A DNA stretch of 64,000 nt from Gilliamella sp. Pra-s52 (GTDB lineage: Bacteria; Pseudomonadota; Gammaproteobacteria; Enterobacterales; Orbaceae). The stretch is taken from positions 62,001 through 126,000 of the forward strand of contig NZ_WTEY01000002.1 in assembly GCF_009795805.1 (NCBI RefSeq), read 5' to 3'. The notes under the pieces were generated by a model. It was not told the origin of the DNA. It was given only the letters and a program-made list of their open reading frames with translations, and did not search any database. The translations under genes and the position numbers were made by a program. Shown here one piece after another: positions 9,215-17,167 of this stretch; position 1 is the stretch's first letter; the number at the start of each line of letters is the position of its first letter.

Positions 9215-10057
9215 TTGGAAAATATCACATTAAATAATGACATAAAAATGCCCATTCTTGGTTATGGCGTCTACCAAATTCCTCCAGAAGCATGTGAGCA
9301 ATGTGTATTAGATGCCATTAGTGTCGGTTATCGTGCCATTGATACCGCACAAGCTTATGGTAATGAAGAACAAGTTGGCAATGCCATCATCAAATGTGGC
9401 ATCCCTCGTCAAGAGTTGTTTATTACCACCAAAATATGGATCACTAATGCTGGCTACGAAAAAGCCAAACAATCGATCGATGAATCATTACGCAAATTAA
9501 AAACCGACTATATTGATTTACTCCTAATTCATCAACCATTTAACGATTACTATGGCACTTATCGTGCAATGGAAGACGCTTACGAACAAGGCAAAGCTAA
9601 AGCAATCGGTGTCAGTAACTTTTATCCAGATCGCCTCATTGATTTAGAACATTTTGTGCGCATAAAACCTGCTGTCAACCAAATTGAAACTCATGTCTTT
9701 CAACAACAAAAAGTTGCCCGCGAAGTAATGCAAAAACTAAATATACAAATTGTCTCATGGGCTCCCTTTGCCGAGGGCAAAAACAACTTCTTTCAAAACT
9801 CTGAGCTTATTGAAATCGGCAAAAAACACCAAAAGTCGGTTGCTCAAGTTGCATTACGCTTTTTGATTCAAAATGGAATTGTGGTCATTCCAAAATCGAC
9901 TCAAAAAGAACGAATGATAGAAAATTTTGACGTATTAAACTTCTCGCTTTCAAATCAAGAAATGGCAAGTATAGCGGCTTTGGATACGGGCAATAGCTTA
10001 TTCTTCTCGCATCAAGATCCCAAAACCGTGGAATGGTTTATGTCCATTTTAAAATAG
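9215..10057 (+). CDS. Aldo/keto reductase (DkgA-type)
   Basis: A 280-residue AKR with the full catalytic tetrad Asp43, Tyr48, Lys73, His106 and the signature GYRAIDTAQAYGNE and IPKS motif near residue 228. The E. coli counterpart pair yqhD-dkgA is also adjacent, supporting a shared aldehyde-reduction task, although the regulator here is LysR-type and an SDR has been added. Translation is predicted to begin at TTG 9215, since AAAGGAG lies 7 nt upstream and no better start is present. The C-terminal extension ends with EWFMSILK. Confidence 0.9.
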   Translation: MENITLNNDIKMPILGYGVYQIPPEACEQCVLDAISVGYRAIDTAQAYGNEEQVGNAIIKCGIPRQELFITTKIWITNAGYEKAKQSIDESLRKLKTDYIDLLLIHQPFNDYYGTYRAMEDAYEQGKAKAIGVSNFYPDRLIDLEHFVRIKPAVNQIETHVFQQQKVAREVMQKLNIQIVSWAPFAEGKNNFFQNSELIEIGKKHQKSVAQVALRFLIQNGIVVIPKSTQKERMIENFDVLNFSLSNQEMASIAALDTGNSLFFSHQDPKTVEWFMSILK

Positions 10058-10137
10058 TAAAAAGGTAATAAATACTGTTTTTATTCGGTACTGCGTAGGT
10101 AATCTAAAATTTACCTATGCAGTCAATATAAATTGCG

Positions 10138-10722
10138 CTATGTTTTTGGTGTGAATATTTTCAATAATGAATTAATGGTTAGATAAAAATAAGACTCATC
10201 TTGTAAACCTTTTGCAGAAATATAAGCGCCTTGCAAAGTGGATATGATAAGTGTTACCGCCTCTAAGGGGGCAAGAATATTAGAAATACTACCATCAGAA
10301 ATTCCCATTCTTATAAGATTTTCTAACGTTTGTTTCATTGTTAAAAATCCGCGGGTAACTTCTGCCGCTAAATGAGGATTTGTCATAATAGACCGATCTC
10401 GTGCCATTTGACCAACTAAACAACCTCGTTCTATATTACGCGGTTTTAATAGCAAATTTGACAGTTTATTATAGGCATTGGTATCAATATTTAGTACCGA
10501 ATCATTAATGCTTATTAACTGCTTTACATTGTAAGTTATGGCATACAAAGCTAAATCCTCTTTACCATTAAAATGGTGATAAAGACTACCTTGTCCAACG
10601 CCTGACCGTTCTAAAATATCTTTGGGGCTTGTGTTAGCAAGACCTTTTTCTAATAAAAGATCAGCCATAGCAATAATGAGCTTTTCTCTGGAGTTTTGTT
10701 TGGTTTTTTGTTCGTTATTCAT
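10138..10722 (-). CDS. TetR-family repressor
   Basis: A 194-residue TetR regulator: helix-turn-helix at about residues 33-58 (SPKDILERSGVGQGSLYHHF) and a C-terminal ligand domain of the LmrA/YxaF type. It lies 49 nt downstream of the GAPDH gene on the same strand. Palindromes sharing an ATACCA half site occur before this gene and twice in the GAPDH/MFS divergent promoter, so autoregulation plus control of both neighbours is likely. The ligand is unknown; a toxic compound exported by the MFS protein is a reasonable inference. Confidence 0.88.
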   Translation of the reverse strand: MNNEQKTKQNSREKLIIAMADLLLEKGLANTSPKDILERSGVGQGSLYHHFNGKEDLALYAITYNVKQLISINDSVLNIDTNAYNKLSNLLLKPRNIERGCLVGQMARDRSIMTNPHLAAEVTRGFLTMKQTLENLIRMGISDGSISNILAPLEAVTLIISTLQGAYISAKGLQDESYFYLTINSLLKIFTPKT

Positions 10723-10739
10723 GTCCTATAACTCAACAC

Positions 10740-10755
10740 ACCATCAATAGATGGT
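10740..10755. promoter_or_regulatory. Operator-like palindrome upstream of tetR
   Basis: ACCATC-AATA-GATGGT, perfect 6-bp arms, 18 nt before the tetR start and just after the GAPDH stop. Its right arm continues into GGTATG, reproducing the ATACCA half site of the two palindromes in the GAPDH/MFS promoter. Confidence 0.55.
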
Positions 10756-10771
10756 ATGTTTAATTAATTGA

Positions 10772-11770
10772 TTATTTGATTTGTAAAATGGTATCCACTA
10801 AACGGCTCGAAAAGCCCCATTCATTATCGTACCAACTGACAACTTTGAGTAAAGTACCATTCATCACTTTCGTTAGCTTTGCATCAAAAATAGAAGAAGC
10901 AGGATTACAAATCACATCAGAAGAAACAATCTCATCTTCTGTATAGGCAAGAATACCCGCCATTTTTTTCGAGCTTACGACCTTTTTGATCGTATCATTT
11001 ACTAATTGTACTGTCACTTCTTTCTCTAGATTTAATGTGAGATCTATCATAGAGCCAGTAATGACAGGCACACGCACCGAACCACCATCCAGTTTTCCTT
11101 TTAATTCAGGAATAACAAGTCCAATTGACTGCGCAGCCCCCGTTGAAGTTGGCACAATATTTTGAGCAGCACAACGTGCTCGTCTCATATCACGATGGGG
11201 AGCATCTTGAAGATGCTGATCTTGTGTATAAGCATGAATAGTCGTCATAAAACCAGATTTAATGCCAAAATTATCATGTAACACTTTTACTAAAGGAGCT
11301 AAACAATTAGTGGTACACGAAGCATTAGAAATAATATGGTGCACATCTTTATTATATAAGTGCTCGTTCACTCCCTGAACAATGGTCAAATCAACGTTTT
11401 TTGCTGGTGCAGAAATAAGCACTTTTTTAGCGCCAGCGTTAAGATGAGCTTGTGCTTTTTTACCATCATTAAAAACACCCGTTGATTCTAGTACCACATC
11501 AACTTGGTGTTTAGTCCATGGTAGATTTTCAGGATTACGTTCTTGATATACAGCAATTTTTTGATCACCAATAATTAAACAACCGCTCTTTACATCAACA
11601 CTTTTAGCAAAACGCCCAAAAGCGGTGTCATATTTTAAAAGATGAGCAAGTTGTTCAATTGAACCCAGATCATTGATCGCTACAATGTTAATATCGTCTG
11701 AACATGTTTGTAATGTGCGTATAAAACTACGTCCGATACGGCCAAAGCCATTAATTGCTACATTAGTCAT
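10772..11770 (-). CDS. Glyceraldehyde-3-phosphate dehydrogenase (accessory type)
   Basis: A complete 332-residue GAPDH. Rossmann motif NGFGRIG is at residues 7-13, an Asp34 for NAD specificity, catalytic Cys152 in SNASCTTNC and His179 in TTIHAY. The start is taken at MTNVAING because GGAGG ends 7 nt before this ATG and the ATG 12 nt upstream overlaps the ribosome site. The HAYTQDQ and RRARCAAQNIVPTSTGAA segments resemble Firmicute/actinobacterial GAPDHs more than enterobacterial GapA, so I read it as an acquired second GAPDH. Divergent from an MFS transporter and followed by a TetR regulator, it could be a target-substitution resistance enzyme. Confidence 0.85.
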   Translation of the reverse strand: MTNVAINGFGRIGRSFIRTLQTCSDDINIVAINDLGSIEQLAHLLKYDTAFGRFAKSVDVKSGCLIIGDQKIAVYQERNPENLPWTKHQVDVVLESTGVFNDGKKAQAHLNAGAKKVLISAPAKNVDLTIVQGVNEHLYNKDVHHIISNASCTTNCLAPLVKVLHDNFGIKSGFMTTIHAYTQDQHLQDAPHRDMRRARCAAQNIVPTSTGAAQSIGLVIPELKGKLDGGSVRVPVITGSMIDLTLNLEKEVTVQLVNDTIKKVVSSKKMAGILAYTEDEIVSSDVICNPASSIFDAKLTKVMNGTLLKVVSWYDNEWGFSSRLVDTILQIK

Positions 11771-11798
11771 TATTACCTCCAATTAGATTAATAAAAAA

Positions 11799-11810
11799 TA
11801 CCAACTGGTA
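11799..11810. promoter_or_regulatory. Operator-like palindrome near the GAPDH start
   Basis: TACC-AACT-GGTA, 28 nt upstream of the GAPDH start codon, placed where a repressor would block transcription of GAPDH-tetR. Shares the ATACCA half site with the other two sites. Confidence 0.55.
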
Positions 11811-11927
11811 CGGTAGCACAAAAGCACCTTATCCCCTAATTAAAATAATTTTAATTTACATATAATTATAAAAAAACAATTTATTAAAATTTACTTATAC
11901 TCAAAACAAGAATACCATAAATAAAAT

Positions 11928-11945
11928 ACATACCAATTAGTATGT
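11928..11945. promoter_or_regulatory. Operator-like palindrome near the MFS start
   Basis: ACATACCAATTAGTATGT is an 18-bp near-perfect palindrome with one mismatched pair, 25 nt upstream of the MFS gene. Likely the TetR site controlling the transporter. Confidence 0.62.
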
Positions 11946-11970
11946 AAAAAATAAAATAAGGAAAATAAAA

Positions 11971-13197
11971 ATGAATGAAAAAAGCAACTATCGTTGGTTT
12001 GTGCTTGGCATTGGTGTTCTTGCACAAGCAACATTTGCGATGGGGTTTGCAGGTATTCCAATTACAGGAATTTTAATGCGAGACGCTTATCATTTTTCAT
12101 TGTACGAACTTGGCTTTGTTTTAGGTTCAATGGGATTAGGGGTAGCCGCTTCAGAAATAATCTGGGGGATCTTGACTGACAAACTGGGGGACAAGCGCGT
12201 ATTAATTCTAGGACTATTATCATCATCAATAGTCTATGCCTTAATAGCCATACTACTAACACCTGAAGTATCGGTTGGCAACATTCAATATTTACAATTA
12301 GGATTTGCCTTAGCAATAGCAGGCTTTTTTAGTGGTAGCATTAATTCATCATCAGGCAGAACGATAATGTCATGGTTTAGTAATAAAGAGCGCGGTTTTG
12401 CTATGAGTATTCGTCAAACCGCTATTCCTGTTGGTGGTGCGATTGGTACAGGATTACTTCCTTGGCTAGCGTATTCATATGGTTTCGAACTAATGTTTAT
12501 TGTATTAGCTATTACAGGCGCAAGTGTTGGTGTTGTGGTTGCATTATTTATCAATACCAAACATAGCGAGTTGAAGCATACAAACCAATCAAAAAACGTA
12601 ATATCTTCACCATTAAAAAATATTGAAGTATGGCGAATTGTTATAGTAGCAGGTTTTCTAACTGTCCCTCAAATGTCAGTGCTGACATTTGGTAGTATTT
12701 ATATGCAAGATATTTTAAACATCAGTTTAACATCAATATCAATTATTCTTATTGGCGTACAAATAGGGGGTGGAATGCTGCGAATCTGGTCTGGTTACTA
12801 TACTGACAAAAAAAATAACCGAATCCCATTATTAAAGTACTACGCCATATTAGGAGGGATAACTTCTTTAGTGTTGTGCTTAGTCGTTAATAACACTTAT
12901 ATGGGCATTACGTTTCTTGTGCTTACTGGTTTATTTGGGCATGCATGGCATGGTATTGCTTACACTGAAGCGGCTGTAAAAGCGGGTATTGAACGGGTAG
13001 GAACGGCACTAGGCATGATTGGCACTACTGTATTTATCACTTCATTTTTAACACCACTTATCATTGCTTATATTATTCATTGTTATGGATGGAGTATAGT
13101 CTGGGGGACTGTTTCGGTTATGACATTTGCTTCGTTGTTGTGTTTTATTTCATTCACAAAAAAGAAGAAAGCGTTACTTTCAACAGAAGATATTTAG
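11971..13197 (+). CDS. MFS transporter
   Basis: A 408-residue, twelve-helix major facilitator. The loop between helices 2 and 3 carries the family motif GILTDKLGDKRV, and a related motif (GYYTDKKNNR) recurs in the second half. AAGGAAA precedes the ATG. The sequence resembles the CynX/OFA-like branch and does not look like the arsenate exporter ArsJ that is paired with GAPDH in arsenic operons. Divergent from GAPDH-tetR and sharing palindromic operators, it probably exports the compound that induces the locus. Confidence 0.87.
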   Translation: MNEKSNYRWFVLGIGVLAQATFAMGFAGIPITGILMRDAYHFSLYELGFVLGSMGLGVAASEIIWGILTDKLGDKRVLILGLLSSSIVYALIAILLTPEVSVGNIQYLQLGFALAIAGFFSGSINSSSGRTIMSWFSNKERGFAMSIRQTAIPVGGAIGTGLLPWLAYSYGFELMFIVLAITGASVGVVVALFINTKHSELKHTNQSKNVISSPLKNIEVWRIVIVAGFLTVPQMSVLTFGSIYMQDILNISLTSISIILIGVQIGGGMLRIWSGYYTDKKNNRIPLLKYYAILGGITSLVLCLVVNNTYMGITFLVLTGLFGHAWHGIAYTEAAVKAGIERVGTALGMIGTTVFITSFLTPLIIAYIIHCYGWSIVWGTVSVMTFASLLCFISFTKKKKALLSTEDI

Positions 13198-13250
13198 CAA
13201 TATTAAAAATTTAGGTAAGGTTTGAGTGTTAGTATAAAAAATAGAAAATA

Positions 13251-13300
13251 AAAACTTTAATAAAATCAATACCTTTCCTGACCATTTTTTAGATAGTAAT
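13251..13300 (+). repeat. Dispersed ~50-bp repeat, copy 1
   Basis: Contains AATAAAATCAATACCTTTCC followed by TGACC and an A/T tail. The same block occurs at 42391 and 44154 in the same orientation with only a few differences. This copy is the least conserved at its right end. It lies in the 413-nt gap after the MFS gene, about 55 nt before the island junction. Confidence 0.75.
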
Positions 13301-13355
13301 TTTTCCATTAATTATTGATTAACATCTTCGTTATTTTTTATAAGAATTTTGAAAT

Positions 13356-13369
13356 TTGGAGCGGGAAAC
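13356..13369. other. Distal attachment-site copy of the tRNA-Gly island
   Basis: TTGGAGCGGGAAAC is identical to 22115-22128, which is the 3' end of tRNA-Gly including the encoded CCA, the acceptor strand and the start of the T arm. Such a short copy of a tRNA 3' end is the usual footprint of a tyrosine-recombinase element. Here it also forms the left arm of a small hairpin (TTGGAG with CTCCAA at 13374-13379). Confidence 0.65.
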
Positions 13370-13443
13370 CCACTCCAAACTAAAATATGTAACCATTTGA
13401 AAATAAAACACTTACTCTTTGTTATCTACTGTGCTAGCTAACC

Positions 13444-13592
13444 TTTTGGACGGATTTTTGGACTAGTTCTTCGTGGCGCCTAATGGGGTTTTATGGACTG
13501 CCACGGACTGACTCAAAGTACAAAGAACCACTTTTTTACTAATCCTCGAACCCTCATTTTTTGGCACTAAACCATTCATTGACAAGTTATTT
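13444..13592. repeat. ~150-bp direct repeat, copy A
   Basis: Runs from TTTTGGACGGATTTTTGGAC to TGACAAGTTATTT. It matches 15312-15457 almost base for base; differences are a 4-base GACT insertion here, a single extra A in copy B and about three substitutions. Together with copy B it encloses the WYL-regulator/VOC gene pair. The left end contains two TTTTGGAC units also found beside tRNA-Gly. Confidence 0.9.
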
Positions 13593-13610
13593 AATAAAAT
13601 ATCTAATCAA

Positions 13611-14564
13611 TTAAATAAATGAATTGACAGATTTTTTATAAGATTTAACTAATTCTTCCGCTCGTTTAACCATTTCATGACGTATATGCTCAGGCTCTAA
13701 ACAAATACATTTATGACCTAAGCTCAGCAAAATGCCATAACTGTAGTCATCATCAATAAAGTTAAAATTTACAAGATATTGTTGTTCGTTTAATTTCTTA
13801 ATGTCTTTTTCATCACAAAAATCTAAAATGCGAGTTAAAACAGATTCATCTATTAGTAATTTTATTTTAAAAATCTTTTTTTTCATATCCTTTTCGAATA
13901 AAGAAAATACTTCAGGAGTTGTCTGACTAATAAATTTAGTATTAGTTTCTCTAATGTTTGACATCTTTGACAATTTAAATATACGAAAATCATTTCTATT
14001 TAGGCAAAAAGCTTGTAAATACCATTGTTTTTCCTTAAAAATAAGTTTATATGGCTCAACCAAACGCGATGCTTGTTTATTTTTAACACTCAAATAATCA
14101 AACGATAAAAGTAGTTGCTCATTCAGTGCCAGTCTTATAATGGAAATTTTATTATTAATATTTTGTTTGGAAAACCAAGGTGATATATCAACAATAAGTT
14201 GATTTAAGTTATTTGTAACTTCATCAAGTTCTTGTTCTGATAAAAAACTCTTAATTTTTTCAAGTGTTCTTAAATTTTCACTTTCTTTTAAAACCGGTGA
14301 GGATAATAAGTTGAGGCCTTTTAATAAAACAATGACATCTTCTTTAGTGAATAAACCTTTATTAACTTTATAATTTTTTAAAATACTTATTCCACCCGCA
14401 CTTCCTTGATACGTAATAATGGGTATACCAGCTCCCTCAATAACTTGTATATCTCGATAAATAGTACGCAATGATACATTTAATTTTTCTGCTAATTCTT
14501 TACCACTTATTTTTTCTCTTTGAAGCAATACCATGATGATAGTAATTATACGATTAATTTTCAT
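13611..14564 (-). CDS. YafY-type HTH/WYL-domain transcriptional regulator
   Basis: A 317-residue regulator: N-terminal HTH_11 winged helix (residues 1-60, KISGKELAEKLNVSLRTIYRD), a GGI wing, and a WYL domain in the middle (EPYKLIFKEKQWYLQAFC near residue 168), then a C-terminal WCX extension. WYL regulators sense small ligands or nucleic-acid states. Divergent from the VOC gene with a perfect palindrome between them, so that gene is the likely target. It starts within the space between the two ~150-bp direct repeats, so it is part of a mobile cassette. Confidence 0.9.
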   Translation of the reverse strand: MKINRIITIIMVLLQREKISGKELAEKLNVSLRTIYRDIQVIEGAGIPIITYQGSAGGISILKNYKVNKGLFTKEDVIVLLKGLNLLSSPVLKESENLRTLEKIKSFLSEQELDEVTNNLNQLIVDISPWFSKQNINNKISIIRLALNEQLLLSFDYLSVKNKQASRLVEPYKLIFKEKQWYLQAFCLNRNDFRIFKLSKMSNIRETNTKFISQTTPEVFSLFEKDMKKKIFKIKLLIDESVLTRILDFCDEKDIKKLNEQQYLVNFNFIDDDYSYGILLSLGHKCICLEPEHIRHEMVKRAEELVKSYKKSVNSFI

Positions 14565-14604
14565 GCTTTATGTTTACAAAATAATTTACATTAAATTTTA
14601 AATA

Positions 14605-14620
14605 TGACATACAGATGTCA
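14605..14620. promoter_or_regulatory. Candidate WYL-regulator operator
   Basis: TGACAT-ACAG-ATGTCA, perfect 6-bp inverted repeat, 41 nt upstream of the regulator start and 72 nt upstream of the VOC gene. No other palindrome of this quality occurs in the 127-nt gap. Confidence 0.6.
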
Positions 14621-14691
14621 TCAATGCAACATCATAATATAGATAACCAAAATTAAGTAAATTAATTTTTATCACCAAGAGGAAACAAAAA

Positions 14692-15072
14692 ATGTTTAAA
14701 CCTAATAGCGTTATTGTTTATGTCAAAGATGTCGATACTAGTACTGAATTTTACACAAAAATACTAGGGCGCCCACCTATTGAAACTTATCCTGGCTTCG
14801 CTGTATTTTTATTGAATGATAATTTTATTTTGGGGCTACAAGGGGCTGATGAAATAACTCCAAAGGCACCCAATCATTATGGTGGTTTTGAGTTGTCATT
14901 TAGTGATGTAACAAAAAATGATGTAGATGAGATTTATGCGACATGGAAGGAACTAAACGTCAAAATTGAACTTGAACCCCAAATGCTCGATTTTGGGTAC
15001 ACTTTCGTGGGTAATGATCCTGATGGACATCGTCTTCGAGTTTGTGCGACAGACACTTCAAAATTTGAATAG
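14692..15072 (+). CDS. VOC-superfamily (glyoxalase/bleomycin-resistance-like) protein
   Basis: A 126-residue protein with the two beta-alpha-beta-beta-beta modules of the vicinal oxygen chelate fold (SVIVYVKDVDTSTEFYTKIL and FGYTFVGNDPDGHRLRVCA). Such proteins either bind and sequester antibiotics or act as metal-dependent lyases/dioxygenases. The N-terminal module lacks an obvious His ligand, so a binding role is as likely as catalysis. AGAGGAAA precedes the ATG. Cassette partner of the WYL regulator. Confidence 0.85.
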   Translation: MFKPNSVIVYVKDVDTSTEFYTKILGRPPIETYPGFAVFLLNDNFILGLQGADEITPKAPNHYGGFELSFSDVTKNDVDEIYATWKELNVKIELEPQMLDFGYTFVGNDPDGHRLRVCATDTSKFE

Positions 15073-15145
15073 AAAATTATCATAAAAGCTGGTTATGGTC
15101 TTTTTAGCCCTGTAAAAATGGAAACAAGGCCGTGATTCTCACCAT

Positions 15146-15226
15146 TTAGAAAAAGTCGAGTTGCCCACATACCCTATCTACGGCAAAGGCTTCTTTTAAA
15201 ATAGCTACAATTTGATGTTCAGTCAT
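15146..15226 (-). pseudogene. Remnant of an IS3-type orfA transposase
   Basis: A 26-codon fragment beginning MTEHQIVAILKEAFAVDRVC, the familiar start of IS3-family OrfA proteins, which then ends prematurely. It lies between the VOC gene and repeat copy B. The rest of the 768-nt gap 15073-15840 holds that repeat and AT-rich DNA upstream of the AfsA gene. Confidence 0.65.
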
Positions 15227-15311
15227 TTTTTTATAATTAAACCCCCCTTTACTTTTATCATAGAGAGTTTTCTACTTTTTTGCTGTACTATTTTAGGGGA
15301 TTTACAACACG

Positions 15312-15457
15312 TTTTTGGAACGGATTTTTGGACTAGTTCTTCGTGGCGCTTAATGGGGTTTTATGGACTGCCACGGACTCAAAGTACAAAGAACCACTTT
15401 TTTACTAATCCTCGAACCCTCATTTTTTGGCACTAAGCCATTTATTGACAAGTTATT
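15312..15457. repeat. ~150-bp direct repeat, copy B
   Basis: Second copy of the repeat at 13444-13592, same orientation, 1868 bp away. Begins after GTTTTTGGAA and ends at GACAAGTTATTT. A short ORF reading across it on the plus strand is spurious. It marks the boundary between the WYL/VOC cassette and the AfsA region. Confidence 0.9.
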
Positions 15458-15704
15458 TTCATTAGATTCTATTAATTTAATAAAATAGTCGTGTCAATTG
15501 AATCGAAAAACGTTGAAGTACTAGAAAGTTACAGTTAATTATTCTTCGATCTTTTTATATTTCGGTAAATATAAAATTTAAGTTTTAGATTAATTCTATC
15601 GAATTATCTGGCATTTTAAACGACCACTTTCAACAAAACAGTCTTATTTACTTCATTTCTTTATTTTAAGTAACGTAGTCTTATCTATATCATTACTTAT
15701 GGTA

Positions 15705-15733
15705 TTGATTGTGATAAATAATTTCTATTATGC
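15705..15733 (+). promoter_or_regulatory. Possible promoter of the AfsA gene
   Basis: TTGATT (15705-15710), 17-nt spacer, TTATGC (15728-15733). It is the best sigma70-like pair in the 380 nt between the direct repeat and the AfsA start, but the match is modest. Confidence 0.3.
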
Positions 15734-15840
15734 AATAAAGCATTGGAATTATACAGTTAGAAAGTTATTTGGTAGCATTATTTTACTCTAGATGGGTTAG
15801 CTCGTTTGTCTGTTTTAAAAGAATATTATCGAGAAAAATT

Positions 15841-16800
15841 ATGTGCATAGGTAATGAAAAAATTGAAACATCAACAAATTTATTTAATAAATCATCAAAA
15901 ATTGATAGAAGATTTCTTCATAGATTGCACAGTCCAGAAACTTTTCTACAATCATGTTTTTTAGAAAAAAAAGACTGTTACTATGCAAAAGCAACTATTC
16001 CCCAAAATCATAACTACTTTAATGATCATTATGAAAATGAATCATTAGACTTTATTTTCTTATTAGAATGCGCTCGTCAAGTTGAAACATATATAGCTCA
16101 TGCTTATTATGATATACCGCTAACTACAAAATTCGTACTAAATAATTGGTCATTTAATTATATAGCTAACCTCAAAATGTCCTCTTTAAACGCTGAATTG
16201 AAAATTGAGACATTCATATATGACACAAAAATAGTTAAAAATATTTTATATAAACAGCAATATGAAGTGAATCTTTATTCTAATAATGATTTAATTTGCC
16301 AAATTGAAATGAATGTAAGCTATGTGCCAGATAAAAAATATAGAAAAATTAGACCAAATAGCGACTTAAATATTTCTAATTTCAATCTAATAAAAAATCT
16401 GAAAAGAAAAGATTATAACAATATTGTTTCTCCTCAATTATTGTCCAGAACAAGAAATGAAAATGTAGTTATTAGTTCTTGCAACTTCGATGAGCAAAAT
16501 TTTGCAGCTTTACTTAATGTTGATTTCACTAATGTTAGTTTTTTTGACCATCATCAAGACCATTATCCAGCAATGATTTTAATGGAGGTAGGAAGACAAC
16601 TATGTACGCTATATTTTCATAAAACAAAAAATTTTAATACTCTTTGTCCAAAAAGTATTCAGTCTCATTTTTTTAACTATGTTGAGTTTGATTCTACAGT
16701 AACTATTTTGGTTGATAAAAAATATTCATATTCAAATCAATTAGATATTAATTTTTTGCAAAAAGAAAAATTAGCAGCAAGTTTATGTTTTGTATTTTAA
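15841..16800 (+). CDS. AfsA-family gamma-butyrolactone biosynthesis protein
   Basis: A 319-residue protein from ATG 15841; an in-frame TTG 72 nt upstream would add a doubtful N-terminus. Two tandem AfsA hotdog domains are visible. The first starts at VH-like HRLHSPETFLQ and continues with FNDHYENESLDFIFLLECARQ, the second has DHHQDHYPAMILMEVGRQL, matching the conserved D/H-P-x-M-L-x-E-x-x-R-Q signature. AfsA enzymes condense a beta-ketoacyl chain from an acyl carrier protein with dihydroxyacetone phosphate, the first step to A-factor-type butyrolactone signals. An ACP, ketosynthase, phosphopantetheinyl transferase and phosphatase lie beside it, all damaged. This copy looks full length. Confidence 0.82.
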   Translation: MCIGNEKIETSTNLFNKSSKIDRRFLHRLHSPETFLQSCFLEKKDCYYAKATIPQNHNYFNDHYENESLDFIFLLECARQVETYIAHAYYDIPLTTKFVLNNWSFNYIANLKMSSLNAELKIETFIYDTKIVKNILYKQQYEVNLYSNNDLICQIEMNVSYVPDKKYRKIRPNSDLNISNFNLIKNLKRKDYNNIVSPQLLSRTRNENVVISSCNFDEQNFAALLNVDFTNVSFFDHHQDHYPAMILMEVGRQLCTLYFHKTKNFNTLCPKSIQSHFFNYVEFDSTVTILVDKKYSYSNQLDINFLQKEKLAASLCFVF

Positions 16801-16807
16801 ATGTGTA

Positions 16808-17002
16808 ATGAAAAGGAGAGTAAATAATGAAGATTTAAATAAAGGGCTTACTTTTGAACAACTGGGGGGGGATTCAATTGTGAGCCTAGATATTCACTTC
16901 GATCTTGAACAAAAATTTAATGTTGAAATTCCTGACGGGATAATAAATGCACAGCTAAATTTAAGAGATGTGGTCAATTATATAGAAAATATAAATCAAT
17001 AA
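16808..17002 (+). pseudogene. Acyl carrier protein fragment (N-terminus lost)
   Basis: The readable frame gives the second half of an ACP: FEQLGGDSIVSLDIHFDLEQ with the phosphopantetheine Ser in GGDS, then FNVEIPDGI and a closing helix. The first ~30 residues that normally precede this are absent. The best ribosome site (AAAAGGAG at 16811-16818) serves an ATG at 16827 that gives only MKI before a stop, so the true start and the body are now in different frames, consistent with an internal deletion. An eight-G run (16864-16871) lies in the GG codons. Directly follows the AfsA gene, and would have supplied its acyl chain. Confidence 0.75.
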
Positions 17003-17017
17003 GGCTTCTTTTGCATT

Positions 17018-17167
17018 ATGAATTCACTTAAAAATAATTGCCACGTGGCTGTAACGGGACTTGGATTGGTAACCCCATTGGGCATAGGTGTAGATGATTC
17101 TTGGAATAATCTTTTATCTGGAGTAAGTGCTTGTAAATTTGACCCAATACTTAAGACACTGTTCTGA
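17018..17167 (+). pseudogene. Beta-ketoacyl-ACP synthase N-terminal fragment
   Basis: Forty-nine codons starting at ATG 17018 include VAVTGLGLVTPLGIGVDDSW and LLSGVSAC, the unmistakable N-terminus of a FabF/KAS II-type ketosynthase, before a TGA. The catalytic Cys-His-His region is missing entirely; the sequence passes directly into the end of an aldo-keto reductase. A deletion of over 1 kb therefore joined two genes. It follows the ACP by 15 nt. Confidence 0.85.

Noticed and set aside
10772-13197. GAPDH plus MFS as an arsenate-resistance gapdh-arsJ pair
   Set aside because: The transporter lacks resemblance to ArsJ as I know it, the genes are divergent, the regulator is TetR and not ArsR, and no other ars gene is near. 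Kept only as a phenotype to test.
13356-13379. TTGGAG...CTCCAA hairpin as a transcription terminator of the MFS gene
   Set aside because: No T run follows on either strand, and the left arm is better explained as a copy of the tRNA-Gly 3' end.
15212-15436. 74-codon ORF in the direct repeat
   Set aside because: It spans an IS remnant and the repeat, lacks a ribosome site and has no counterpart frame in the first repeat copy.
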